A stretch of 64,000 bases of DNA. It comes from Cliona cf. orientalis. Its lineage: Eukaryota > Porifera > Demospongiae > Clionaida > Clionaidae. Every line of letters begins with the position of its first letter. Within the stretch, counting starts at the first letter, position 1. The stretch covers positions 6,014,001-6,078,000 of the forward strand of contig OZ005693.1 of NCBI GenBank assembly GCA_963930775.1, written 5' to 3'. This document shows, one piece after another, positions 1 through 11,800 of this stretch. Both the position numbers and the translations under genes were made by a program. The notes under the pieces were generated by a model. It made no database searches. It was given only the letters and a program-made list of their open reading frames with translations, and was not told the origin of the DNA.

Positions 1-919
1 AAAGCCAGAGAATCGACTGTAGTCATCATAATTTTGACTAGCTCGAAAAGGCTTGAACCCTGAACTAGCAAGGAAGCATGCAGATATCGAGGGTCAAGGG
101 TCACATTATGCGCTCATAGGCCTGTATAAGACATGCACTTAACAGCAAATATGCACTTGCAAGCGAAATGTGCCTAATTACAAGAAATATGGTACATCAC
201 AGAGCTGACCACTACTACCACCATCCTCCTGCTTTGATTTGGATGGCTAAAGCATGCATGTAGTCGTCAGACTGTACTACCTACACAAAGAGGGAGATAG
301 AGGCTGGTGAAAGACAGAGGTGGTTGGTCATGCATGCACAGATTATAATTTATCATCGATTGTAATGTACACCCACACAACCCAGGTCAACCCGCTGAGT
401 CAGACATTAATTGTATGTGACGTGCAATAATAAAATGCATATTCCACGAAAATCATGGCCAACCTCCTCTGGGTGAAAGACAGTATAATTAAGTGCCTGT
501 ATTTGAGTGCACTACATTTTGACCAACAGTGTTTACCACAGTGCACTTACCCCATGAGTACCATACAGCTGGTTTTAGCCATGCACATATTGGTCTTGCC
601 CCCACTGTTAGATGATAAATATTACAACTGGAAGACCAGTTTTCACCAGACTTGTTCTTCCTCTTTGGATTGGAGTAGCCTCGTCCCCAGTCTTCCGATC
701 TGAACAAACGTCGCGGAGAGTCTGGGGACGAGGCTAGGTAGGAGAGTCTGCCCCGCAAGGCTATCAGTAGTACTGAAACTCAAACATTTCTGGGGTGGGG
801 GAGGGAGGGGTACCAGGATTGCAGTCTTCTAACCCCAGCCTCCACATATCTGCCCTATATATACACGTACTGGGCATGTAATGTTTCCTTAATAATGTCT
901 TCATTTTACTTTCACATAG
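1..919. other. Non-coding stretch upstream of RTCB exon
   Basis: No exon could be recognised here. It is probably an intron of RTCB, because the next exon at 920 is internal. A foldback lies at about 676-735, with 15-nt arms TAGCCTCGTCCCCAG and CTGGGGACGAGGCTA. A related foldback is at about 5624-5673. Confidence 0.5.
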
Positions 920-2577
920 GCTCCAGAATCCTACAAGAATGTAACAGATGTTGTTAATACATGTGAGTTAATTCAGTTATTTCACAAACACCATGATCCT
1001 TATATATCCATATACATTGCACCTACAATTTTGGATTTTGTAGTTGCTAGGGAAATACACTGTACACAGCATTGTGGGGCGAGCCTGAGTGACAGTGAGC
1101 GTGCAACAGTGATTTACATGTATGTTGCGCCATGCCCAACTATAAACTATAGGCTGCAGGATGCACACTCATAGCCTGCCCTCTATCTCTTCGTCTACTC
1201 TGTGGCTAGTAAATTCTGTCCCTTACAGCTGTTGAGCTGAGGCTCCGATTGACGACTAACTCTTGCCTCCTACCCTCTGACGCCTCAGTTCTGAGCTTTT
1301 CGCTGATTTATGCTTTGTTCAGCATTCATAGTGATCAGAGCCTGAATGTAAATTTGCAAGTCGTTGAATTAGAGAAGCATATATATACAGAATGATGGAC
1401 GTTGGGCAGGGCGTAACTAAGGACCGACGTACCATACATATATATCTCATTCACGCAGTTCATACCCGTTTATGTAGGGCTCGCTCAGGCTCGCCCCAAT
1501 TAATCCATGTGACACTGGCAGTGACAAACTTGCTGAATATCTATACACAGATTATATACATGTATACCGTAGATCGTGATATTTTCACCGGTAAATATTT
1601 CACTTGTAAATTAATTTTTTTGCATAATTATAGTCTAAAAATTTAATTTCGTCACCAGACTTTAGTGACCAAAATAGGTATAGGTCGACGTACATTACAC
1701 AAAATATTTGCATGTTCAATTTTCATCGGAAAAGGTCATCGATAATTTATGCAATCTTCCAATTGCACATGCATGCATTCTATCTTATTTACATATAATA
1801 ACCATTGCATGAAGTTTAGGGTAAAGGTTTCAAAAAATTAGCAGAGGTGCCAATTAAATTTTTTGAAGAAATAATACTATATTTTGGTAATATAAACAAG
1901 TATGTTTGATGTCACAATCATGGAATAATGTGACTGAACACTACTAACTATTGTACAATCGAGTGCCAGTTAGTACAGTGCGTGCGCAGATGAAGACCAT
2001 GCACACCCCTCACTGCAGGCCAAGAGTAGCTGCTCGTGTAATGGCGACGTTCTCACTCCGCTCGAACGTCGAATCTACCACCAGACCATGACAAAGAGCA
2101 GACATCGCCTCTCGCTTCGCTCGAGGCTTGGTGGTCTGCTGAGCAGGCCTGTTGAAACGTGCGGCGCTTGCGCCACTCGCTCGAGCTCAAGCGCTCGAGA
2201 ATACATCTCTATGGCCCCTAGGCCCTGGCAACCTTGTTTGTGCACACGGCACAACAATTCTGACCAATCATGAGTCTTCTAAACTTGTAGGAGAGCGCAT
2301 CTTTTATGCCCTCCAGGTTAGGACACGGACTATATAAGAAAATTGATTGTCTGAAAAATATTTTTCGTTGTATATATATAAACATATCGTACATGTAGAT
2401 CGCGAAATTTTCGCCATTGCCACTAAAAATGGGGCGAAGCTATTGTAATAGCTAGTATTTTTGTGCTAAATGTTTGAATGGTTAATGATAAATGGTGATA
2501 TTTTGTTTACAGGCCATGAAGCTGGTATTAGCAACAAAGTCATTAAGCTAAAGCCATTAGCAGTCATCAAAGGCTAA
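920..2577 (+). CDS. RTCB: RNA-splicing ligase RTCB, last two exons (partial)
   Basis: RTCB is the catalytic subunit of the tRNA-splicing ligase complex. It joins 2',3'-cyclic-phosphate ends to 5'-OH ends in tRNA splicing and in XBP1 mRNA splicing. Two exons are visible. Exon 920-962 reads APESYKNVTDVVNT and follows a pyrimidine-rich tract and AG. Exon 2513-2577 completes the split Cys codon and reads CHEAGISNKVIKLKPLAVIKG, then a stop. Together they match the C-terminus of animal RTCB almost residue for residue. The final residues of RtcB lie close to the nucleotide-binding site. Both junctions are GT-AG and the phases agree. The rest of the gene lies upstream of the window, because no further exon was recognised in 1-919. 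The 1.55-kb intron holds no recognised gene. Confidence 0.9.
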
Positions 2578-2739
2578 CTATACTCGATACTGACATGTCA
2601 TAAAAATTGTAATTAAATTTTTTGTTATTATCAGTGCATCCAATTTAATCTAATCTGCAACCTAGAATGATGGCACTGGAGTGCAGAACCCTCACCACTG
2701 CATGTATCATAGCATGGCTGTAACATATCAATCTCACTA

Positions 2740-3072
2740 GTATGTATGCTTGTTCAACTGGTATGCTGTAGTATAAATTTAGTCTCGTGCCCAGCCCCCT
2801 TCTTCCGTTCTAGACCAGATCTCATCATTTATCACCCAGAATCTGATGATCAAATAGCCGCCTATTTATTAAATACTGCAAATGAAGAGCAGGACATGGA
2901 ATCGGATAAAGAACCGGATGTGACCCTTAAAAGCTGATCATGATGAGAGATACTTTCGAACAGTTATTGGGTGGAATGGAGAAAGTTGCAGGAGACGTAG
3001 CATACAGGCATTTAAGGAAGGATCTATCCCTAGCAAAAAGGTCATTTCAATTCATTCAGAACTTCTACAGGT
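2740..3072 (+). other. Unidentified coding-like patch
   Basis: Two overlapping open frames follow RTCB. One (2746-2937) contains PDLIIYHPESDDQIAAYLLN and an acidic tail. In a different frame, from about 2920, the sequence DERYFRTVIGWNGESCRRRS continues to SIHSELLQ, just before a good donor (CAG|GTATGT at 3071). The composition looks protein-like, but I do not recognise the family. It could be a decayed gene, or an exon of an unidentified gene between RTCB and SUV39H. No link to the SUV39H exons can be shown from the sequence alone. Confidence 0.3.
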
Positions 3073-3183
3073 ATGTGACCTGGGGACAAGAAAATGCCGA
3101 ACATATAAATTGGAGTATGCTATACGTGAAAATATAAAACTTCATTGATATGGGGAAAAATTGAAAGTAGAGTTGGCTCTACA

Positions 3184-3209
3184 AGGGGGGGGGGGGGGGG
3201 GGGGGGGGC
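3184..3209. repeat. Poly-G run
   Basis: An uninterrupted run of about 25 G, followed by G-rich GGGGGCTCGGGGGCTCGGGC. It could form G-quadruplex structure and is prone to sequencing error. Confidence 0.9.
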
Positions 3210-3879
3210 TCGGGGGCTCGGGCTCAGACCTTTGACTCTGTACTGTGACAACAATTAGGCTGGGGGCATGCTCCCCCAGAAAATTTTGGAAATTTCGACT
3301 CTCTGAGAGTGTTTCTGATACAAGAGAGGGGTCAAGTGGCATAAATGGCACCCAAATTTTCGTGTGCTATTGTGACAGGGTTTTAGGTCACCGGTATCTT
3401 CTATGGTTGAAAATTTTCGTGGTGCTGTTCTTGCCAATAATCGTAAGTCCATATAAAAATTACTGTACTCTTACGCAGCCCTAGTCCCCCCTCCTGCATA
3501 TGGCAATATAAATTTGTACATAAATTTGCCGGCACTCTAGACACTGCAAGTAACAATCATATTGCCACTAATGTGGTCACGCCCTCGTCTGCAAGGACCC
3601 TCTGGGCGCTATGCAATGACCGGGTTAGCCTCGTACCCTGGCTCGAAAAGTACGAAGCTATGACTGGGTGCATTTGGCAGGAACTCATCAACTGGTGATT
3701 TATTTAGTCCAACCTGGACCCCACCACGTCATCACATAACAGTATCAACTGGACTGATGTTTTTGCCCAAGCCAGGTCCCTACTTTACAGCTAGGTATGC
3801 TGGAGCAATGGGAATATATTGAATCATCCAACCCCCCGAGTCTAGGGTTGGGAGCCCAAGACCTCAATCACTGCACCAA

Positions 3880-3882
<3 letters not shown>

Positions 3883-3911
<29 letters not shown>
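3883..3911. repeat. (CA)n microsatellite
   Basis: About 13 CA units in a row, followed by imperfect CA-rich sequence to about 3965. Confidence 0.9.
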
Positions 3912-3913
<2 letters not shown>

Positions 3914-4216
3914 TAACATACATGCACACACTCGTACACGCATTCTCACACATACAGGCACATGTACAATTGTCATACTCCCAACATTTTTATCACAATG
4001 CTATCCGAGCAAAGTACTCATACAATTCATCGGAAATTTATTGCCTCATCAGGCTTAGCTACAAGTGTTGCACAAAATTCAAATATTACAGTTGGGCTGA
4101 TATGGTACATTATGGCTCTTCTATCTGTTATGCCGTGCAATTCGATTGCATAAAATTTATTCCTCACTGGGAGAGCCTGAGACCCCCATACATGATCCTT
4201 GAGACTTGCATAGCAT

Positions 4217-4846
4217 AATTACCCCGCGCGCATGCGCAAGGGGTAAAGTAATCGGTTGTGTCGTTGTCGTCGTTGTTGTCGTTGTCGTCGTGAGCACAAA
4301 AATCGCCATATCTCGAGATACAGGCATCTAAGCGACTGGTAAGCACAACGAATCTATCGAATTCGGCAAAAAAAACTAGCTTCAATGTGCGTCAAATCGA
4401 TGGACACGGTCCACGGGCGTCACAAATAGTGCCTTTTTGTTGGCTAACGTAGCCACGCCTATCGACGTGACAGTGCCTACTCAATGCATAATGCATACCC
4501 ATTGTGTTTTCTGCTCATGCGCATAACTAAGTAGCCAAGAACATGACTGGTAAAGATCGTCGAAATTAATAATGCTTGTGAAATCTATAGTCCATCCGCA
4601 TCCGCTGACGGAGCTGAAATCTGCGGCCCTATGGCTATACATGTGTACTAAAATATTGGAAGTATCAGTTCATATCTCCTAGTAGTCTAGATCTGGTGCA
4701 GAGAGAGTGCTTTTGTTACCGGGACCTCTGGTAGCCACATACAAGCATTTTCACTAACTTTCTGAAGTTCACACAAAAGCAATAATTTCTATAGATTGCA
4801 CAATGTGCGCGCGGGGTATGTGCTCTACAGAGCTCTAGTTTTGCAA
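4217..4846 (-). mobile_element. Miniature transposon, family 1 (GAGCTC/CCCC ends)
   Basis: This is one copy of the commonest repeat in the window. Read on the minus strand it starts with CTAGAGCTCTGTAGAGCACA and then TACCCCGCGCGC. It ends with a GC-rich palindrome CCCCTTGCGCATGCGCGCGGGG and TAAT. The core contains GGCGTGGCTACG and the end of the copy holds a run of CGA/CAA trinucleotides. Other copies are near 12.4, 16.6, 23.7, 27.6, 27.9, 28.7, 30.2, 34.1 and 49.6 kb. No transposase is present. It looks non-autonomous, and its superfamily is unknown. Confidence 0.7.
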
Positions 4847-4849
4847 CTG

Positions 4850-7384
4850 TCATTGCATTGTTTTTGAGCATACCAGGTATAAGCATAAAAGTATGTATGT
4901 ATGTATGTATGTATGCAAATGCAGTCGACTCTGATGATATGCATCAAAATCCTGGTCTTGCGACGGTGGCAATGCAGGTGTCACACTGAAACTCTCAGGT
5001 TCAAGTATCGCCCCAGTCATTCTAACCTAAGGCTAGCCAAAATGACTCCCTCAGATCATTGTTATCTAGTGCAGTTTCCCAAAATGTGTCGTCACTGAGA
5101 GCCTACATGTACATGATGTAGTGAAAAAAAACCTCCTGGAGGAGCATGTGCATGAAGTCTGAGCCCTCTCATTTGCTAAGCACTCTTTACTGCTTAAAAA
5201 AAGACAGTTGCGCAGAGCTGAGGTCACTCTAGCTCTGAACCTTCAATGATTACTACTGACTCAAAACCTGTCAAACTTCTCTCGTGAACAATTCTGAATG
5301 TCCCACTGCAAAATTACTACACCATTCTTTTGAATAAGTAGCTATAGATAATAGCTATAGAAGAAGCTAGTAGAAAATTATCTCAAGAATGCAAGGTGCC
5401 CTGAAGGCCTTTCCAAAAGAGAAAATACCAACTTTTGACGCGATCGAATGCACCATGGGTTCCCAACTAGAATAATTCCGGAGATATTCTCAGATAAAAT
5501 GTAGGGGAGTCATTTATTCCTTAGGCAGAAATGATTGGGGATTCATTGCTATGTTGGGATCATTTGATTGGGGACCCACGACACAGGTACGTGGTCGTAC
5601 CATAGATTATATATGATCGTATTGTCGTCCCCAGGCCATCTCACTTTTTCAAAGGCGGGACTGGGGACAAGGCAAGGCTAAGTTCCCAGATAAAATGTAG
5701 GATTTATTCCTTGGGTAGAAATGATTGGTGGTTAATTTCTACCTTGGGGTCATTGACTAGGGGCCCATACCTAGTACTGCGCAGCTAACTGCGTACTGGC
5801 GCGTATCGGTCACATGATCAAGGTGAAGTCTCGCGCCAAAAGACATTCATGGGCACCACCTACCACCTGGCCTATTATCCAGTACACGTTTTGTTTGGAT
5901 TGATGGAGTGAGGAAAGGGAGTACCGGCCAAGTCTTTTGGATGCTCCTGGTTAGTTCATTGCTATGGAAAATATTTAGGGTAGGAAAATGAACAGAAAGA
6001 TCACGGTCAGTGGCTAGTCAATTAAAGTACAATAATTTATATAGTCGAGCAGCTGTGATGAATTCCTCCTCCCCAGCATGTTGATGAATTATCAGAAGTG
6101 ACTACTGCATAATTTGAAGCTAAGAAGAAGACGAAATATTATGGCAGCTGCAGTGGACAGTAAGCAATTTACTAGTTGACCAGACAAGTAAGGCCCAGTT
6201 CACAGTCAAGGGCTTGTATTACGTTGCATTCCCTTTGCGTTGATGTTTGTTACAAAAGAATCAGATACTGTCTGAGTTCCTTTGTATTGTGTACTTGAAT
6301 CTTCATGATAAACTCAATTTTATGTTCATAATTATGCAAATAAACTGAGCTAGGTGTTAAGGGGGCAACACATTTGGTGCCCTTTGTACACAATCTAATT
6401 AGGATGCCTCTCTGCACCACCAACACTTGGAGCATTATTTTGACATTCTGGACCTAGCCTTGTCCCCAGGCCACTTGAATGTTGCACACAGAAATACTAA
6501 AAGATCGAAAGTGGCCTAGGGACGATTGGACATACTCACTTAATCCATGGGCATTGATATAGCTTTGCTTCTCCCAGTTTCAGGCAGAAACACATGCGTG
6601 TTGAAAGACTAGGGAGCCGGCACAGGGTCTATAAGCCCATGCTTGAGTGCAGTAAAAAAAATGCACAGTGTGTTGTTTCATAATACCAGTATTTAGTGCA
6701 AGTGATGTATACCAGATGTTCTTGATCAGTGGGTCTGGCACCGTATCCATTCTAATTAATGCACCACTAAAAAATAGTAACCGACCTGGGGGTGGTGCAT
6801 ACATGTAATTAGAGCATGAAAATTAACGTTCTGGTCCAGGTGGTGCATCTTTTCGAGGGGCGCATTATCGGGCGAAAGTGTCTTCCGGTACTCAGTATGG
6901 GATATTCAGTATATCAAACTATAACTGTAATTGTATACTGTAAGTATACAGTTACCACTCTAATTAGAATATGCCTGTAAAAAAATAATTAGCATGGCCA
7001 CATGGCACATAGTTATGTGCGAAAATAGGACTCCAGCGTAGGTGGCGCATTTACATGTATTAGTGAGGCGCCTTAATTAGAATGGGTACAGTAAGGAACC
7101 GTACATGTGATAGTTCGCTGGATAAAAAATTTCGCCAAGCCCAGCTATCTTTGTAGTGCAAAAAATTTGGTGGAAAAAATTTTCCACCAATGCAGTAAAA
7201 TCACCACATTTTATCAATGTAATGTTTAACACCAGACAAAACGTTAGCATAATAAATTTTCACCAAATAAGCTGGTGGCATAATTGGTGAAAATTTCCTC
7301 GTGGCAAAAATGTCTACGTATACGGTAATACTGTACGACACAGGGCATTTTTATTGCATTGCATCAAGCTTGCAAAGTGCATCA
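4850..7384. other. Intergenic, no gene recognised
   Basis: It holds an ATGT tetranucleotide run at 4892-4915, the GTCCCCAG foldback near 5624-5673, and a similar imperfect foldback near 6459-6530. Two copies of an AGATAAAATGTAGG...ATGATTGG...CATT motif lie about 190 bp apart (about 5495 and 5690). No exon with a recognisable protein was found. Confidence 0.5.
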
Positions 7385-7757
7385 ATGCACTCGCTACTCA
7401 TCAGAGTGAAGGACCCCCTCTCCAAGGAGAAACTGGCAGGTGTGATCTACCAGATCCCCTGCCAGTGTGATAATGTGTATGTTGGGGAAACACAGAGGTG
7501 TGAGTCAAAGAATGCAGGGATGCATGCAACAAGGGGGACATGTGGAAGTCTGCCATAGCTGAACATCAGTGGGACCAGCAACACCAAGTGAATTGGGATG
7601 CAACTAGGATACTGGATAGGGCCACCAGACCTGTCCAGCTAAAGGTTAAGGAAGCACATTGAGGGGACCCCCGCAAACAACAGGCTTAATCGATACTACA
7701 ACTTGCCAGGCTGGTGGATAGCGACTATAAAGAAACTAGGGGGTGGGGGCAACCGTG

Positions 7758-8092
7758 CAGTGGCGTGTCCAAGGGGGGGCTCCGGGTGCTCGAGCACCCC
7801 CCTCAGTTCTGGCACAACAGCCAGATCAGTTGCTCAGTGGAAACTGTTTATGCTGATATATAGTCGACAACTGGTAGCCAGAACCAACAATGAATTTACT
7901 ATCCTCTAAAATTCGCTCTCTAAACAACTCTTTCTCGTCGCTACTTGGCCAAAACAGCCTTCTTTGTCAGCCAGCTACCTTCAAGATCGCGTTGGTGAGG
8001 GGCATGGTCAATGTTTTTGGGGACGTGGCTTAAAATTTTGTGTGCGTGATTGGTTTAGCACCTCCCTCCTTCAAATTCTGGACACGCCACTG
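7758..8092. mobile_element. Short inverted-repeat transposon nested in the Penelope remnant
   Basis: It has perfect 14-bp terminal inverted repeats, CAGTGGCGTGTCCA at the left and TGGACACGCCACTG at the right. CCGTG flanks both sides, which fits a short target duplication. The interior is C-rich and G-rich (GTGCTCGAGCACCCCC). A similar interior is seen near 30100. The CAGTGGCG start is common in hAT-like miniature elements. Confidence 0.75.
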
Positions 8093-8256
8093 CCGTGCTA
8101 GTCCTAATCGCACCGGCACTTCAGCCTCTGTATCCAACTGCATGGGCGTGCGAGGGTAGGAGCCACGCCTATAAGAATGCTAGCATTTTTGCACCTCGCT
8201 TCACTTTTTGTCCTGAGGATGACTAGAGCATCTAGTCGAAATATCGGCAAGTTTTG

Positions 8257-8557
8257 CCAGGAGCACATAACTAGGAGTGTGCAACACACACAGTAGTAGT
8301 ACAATCATCTCTTTCCAGATTTGATGTCACAGAATATCATTAACACACAACCACTAAAACCATGAAGCCATAATGGTTGTGCCTGCACTGTCCTATCAGT
8401 AACTAGCTGCAACTACAGCTATACAGAATGTAACTTCGTGGTTGCAACTCAAGTACCTTCTAATGATATGTACAAGGGTGGTTGTGATGTCAAATCTGGA
8501 AAGAGGTGTTTGTACTACTACTGTGTGTGTTGCACACTCCTTGTAATGTACTCCTGG
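8257..8557. mobile_element. Long-armed miniature foldback element
   Basis: Its inverted arms are about 75 bp. The left arm begins CCAGGAGCACATAACTAGGA and the right arm is its near-complement, ending GTAATGTACTCCTGG. Both arms carry GTGTGCAACACACACAGTAG. TTTT lies on each side. It sits inside the Penelope remnant. Confidence 0.75.
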
Positions 8558-8845
8558 TTTTACCGAACAGTGAAGTTGTCCGTAAGAGAATCTTCATTTA
8601 GAAGTTGACGTACAAACACATGATATGTTACTCACTCTGCTGTATATGAATGATGGATTCCCACTTCTGTTGTGGAATACCTCTGTTGATCGCTTTGCAT
8701 AAATACTAGCCTATCGGTAATTAAAATTTGACTGTTTGAGTATTGGTAGATTTGAATCAGCGATCAGTACAGGATCCCCATTCCCCTATCAAATTTGTTT
8801 CAGCATCTGTGCCCATTTCTAATACTATACTCTGTTATACAATAG

Positions 8846-11800
8846 GAAAGTCACTATTTGAAATCTTACACAGATCAAGAGAAGGATATCACTGATTCTA
8901 CAGTGAAACAGACTAGGAACTCTATGCCAAGTAATTCAAAGCTGAAACAAGTCCGTTTCACTACAAGTGACAAAGTAAGTATGGCACATGCAAATAATGA
9001 TTTAATATTTAACTAACACTTTCAAATAGCCAACTGGAGTTATATATCCAAGCAAGAGCTCAAAGCCAGCAATGGCTAAACAACCAAAGCAAAGAGGTTC
9101 AGCAAAGAAGGAGAAGGATGTCTATGAAGTCGAAGCCATTTTATCACACAGGAAGGTGAGTATCAGTGGTCACTCTAATGTGATCACTGATAGATACTGC
9201 AGCTTCTTGTGGTTTATTCACATAGTACATGTATATGTATGTGTGACTACATACCGTGTCTGACAGACACCTGTTGCAGGAGTTGGGCGTGTATGGCCCA
9301 CAAGCAGTATGCAAGCTCCATAACTTGTATATTGTGTAGTGTAGGTATGACATGACTTGTTGGTATCTATTGTGTCAGGATAAAACAGCAAGGTGTGTAG
9401 TCAAAAATTATCTAAGTACAGTGGAACCCCTCTAATCCGGACAACCTTGGGACACAGTACAAGTGGCGAGATATCTTCTTTTATACTATTCAACACGCAC
9501 TACAGTACATGTAACTCCTTAATGATCAAGTACCACCACCATCATTGCTAAGATGTAGGTACACTGTCCCCCATTTCATAGTTGCCATATCTTGGAATGT
9601 CTGGGACAGTCCTGAAATTTAATCCATTTATGGAGAATCTAGTGATCACTACCAACCAGTCTGAGCAGAACCCTGACTATTATTTGCACACCTTACAACC
9701 AGGAGCAGAAAGAAAACGTGTGCTTCAAGAAGTGAAGGAGCAACTGAATGAATTGCCATCAGCTTTCACGTAACAAGAACTATGCTTCAGTGGCTTGAGA
9801 ACATTCTGGGGCATCAGCTAGGGACCGGTGGGTTAGCAGCTACCACAATACACAATTGCCAACAATTCCAGTGTGGTTGGACATGTACAACTGTAATGAA
9901 AGCTGGTAACTGCACTACTGTATAGTGGATAGTAATATTTACAGGATCAATTCTTTAACGTTTTCGTGATTTAATTTTCAGATGCGCGTGATCATGCCCA
10001 TTATACCATACAATTCATGGGCGTAGGAATAGGGGTGGCCACAGGGGCCAGGGCCCCCCACTTTTTGAGCTAATATTAATTTTCGTACCTGCAGTTCAAA
10101 ATGAGATCCAATCCAGCTAGTCTGTAGTGACTATCAGTGAATAAGCCTCAATTGCTTTCAAATCTATTACATTCGATTTACAGTTCATTGTTTCATTGAG
10201 AAACTTGCGATAGCAGTCTTGATCGTGCAAAAATGGGCGTGGTTTGACACTAAGTGGGCGTGGTCGTAAAATTTCGGGCGCGCTTTGCGCGCAACTGGAT
10301 ATTGAGCCCACCTAACCTTCAATATCTTCCTACGCCTATGCAATTATTGTGGATATGGACCCCTCGAAAAATTTTCCGCTATACAGTATTTTTATTTGCA
10401 TTACTCTTAACAGGAAGCACGTGTTTAATTGTGAGCGAATTTGAGAAACGGGGTATATAGCTTTGTTTTTTTTTGTCACTTTTCAACCTACTACCATTTC
10501 AAGCCAGTAGACTTGCTTTGTTAGCAGTTTTGACCTTCTACTTCACAGATCCAACATTAGAAGTCTGAGCAAGCCTCCTGTCCTAAGTGGTGAGCCGCCA
10601 AAGTGGGGCATAAAACAGCGTTTTTCGAATGCGATGGACGCACGCACTCGCCCCACCCATACCTGAAGTGGGTGGGGTCCGCGAATTGCCGTGAGTGTAG
10701 TAGGATGATGAAGGAATATTCATGTGAGGTTTGAAGTTCATAGCTGCTATGGTTCCAGACACAATAAGCATTTTAAAACAAAAATTTGGAAATGCGCTAA
10801 GTTACCCCTTTTCTCTAAATTAAGTTCAGCATGCAGAACCAACAAATAAACCTTAGTTTCCACCGGCTGAAATTGTATTGCAATACACAAGATTTACCTG
10901 GGATGAGCCGAATGAAAAAATCATTTATACTGTACCCTCGCGAAAGAGGGCCCATTACGGAATGTCGGCCCACCCCCCCCCCCCCCCCCAACTTTTTTTT
11001 ACTCGAATATGTGCCCATGTGTAATATTATAGCTGCCCTTGAAAATTCAGCTAAAAGGGCTGGTTTATGAGGACTGAACTTCGAATAGTCTATGTAAGAT
11101 TGATAAGTACATGTAATTTGCAAAACCGCTGTAAAACTGTCAGTCTAGCTAGTTATATGCCACATTTCAGCACAAATAAACGGCTAGCGATCGTAGCCAC
11201 GTCCACTTAATACGACTTCACTCAACGACACACGGTGAAGTATCGCGGCCGCCCTTGCTCTGGATTTGTAACCGTGCTTGAATAAGGCTGAAATCAATAG
11301 TAGCCACTAATACTATTCAAATTATGAAGATAGTGTGGGTAACTTACCTGGGTGCTCTTTCGTGTATAAATGCGATACTGATACTTCGAATATTGGCCCA
11401 TCCCCCAATCTTGGCCCAATGTAAGGTGCACCGCCCATGGGCCCTCTTTCACAAGGGTACGGTATATTTAGGATATGTGGCCAACATATTCACAGGAAAA
11501 ACACTAAAAAAACCTCGTGAGGATAAATTGTGCGGGGGAAAAAATCATTCCAAGAGCTGACAGCGATTATGGTGCTCTAGGTCGCCTCAGGATATACCAA
11601 AGTGGCACGACAATCTTATATAGGATGCGAAGATCAATGGAGACTCTGCACCTGTGTCCCAGGGAGATAGAGGTGGAGTGCTTGTGGGCATGTGTGAGAA
11701 TAGAGCATTGCAGAAACATGATACAACTACAGTGGAACCTTGCCTTGCGGACAGCCCTGAAAAGCGGACATTAACGATAATGCAGACACTTTGCTTGATC

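Larger units (their letters stand above)
7385..8610 (+). mobile_element. Penelope-like retroelement remnant with two nested miniature transposons
   Basis: At 7400-7560 the plus strand encodes a GIY-YIG endonuclease-type start, GVIYQIPCQCDNVYVG, followed by ET. This is typical of the C-terminal endonuclease of Penelope-like elements. Further degraded coding remains (LPGWWIATIKKLGG) follow near 7705. The 3' part resembles the separate fragment at 35118-35400. It is interrupted by two short elements, at 7758-8092 and 8257-8557, and its end (ACAGTGAAGTTGTCCG) resumes at about 8560. The copy is old and broken. The family call rests on the GIY-YIG motif and is fairly secure. Confidence 0.65.

Noticed and set aside
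3883-3965. A CRISPR-like or satellite array
   Set aside because: It is a simple CA microsatellite; no spaced repeats exist and the DNA is eukaryotic.
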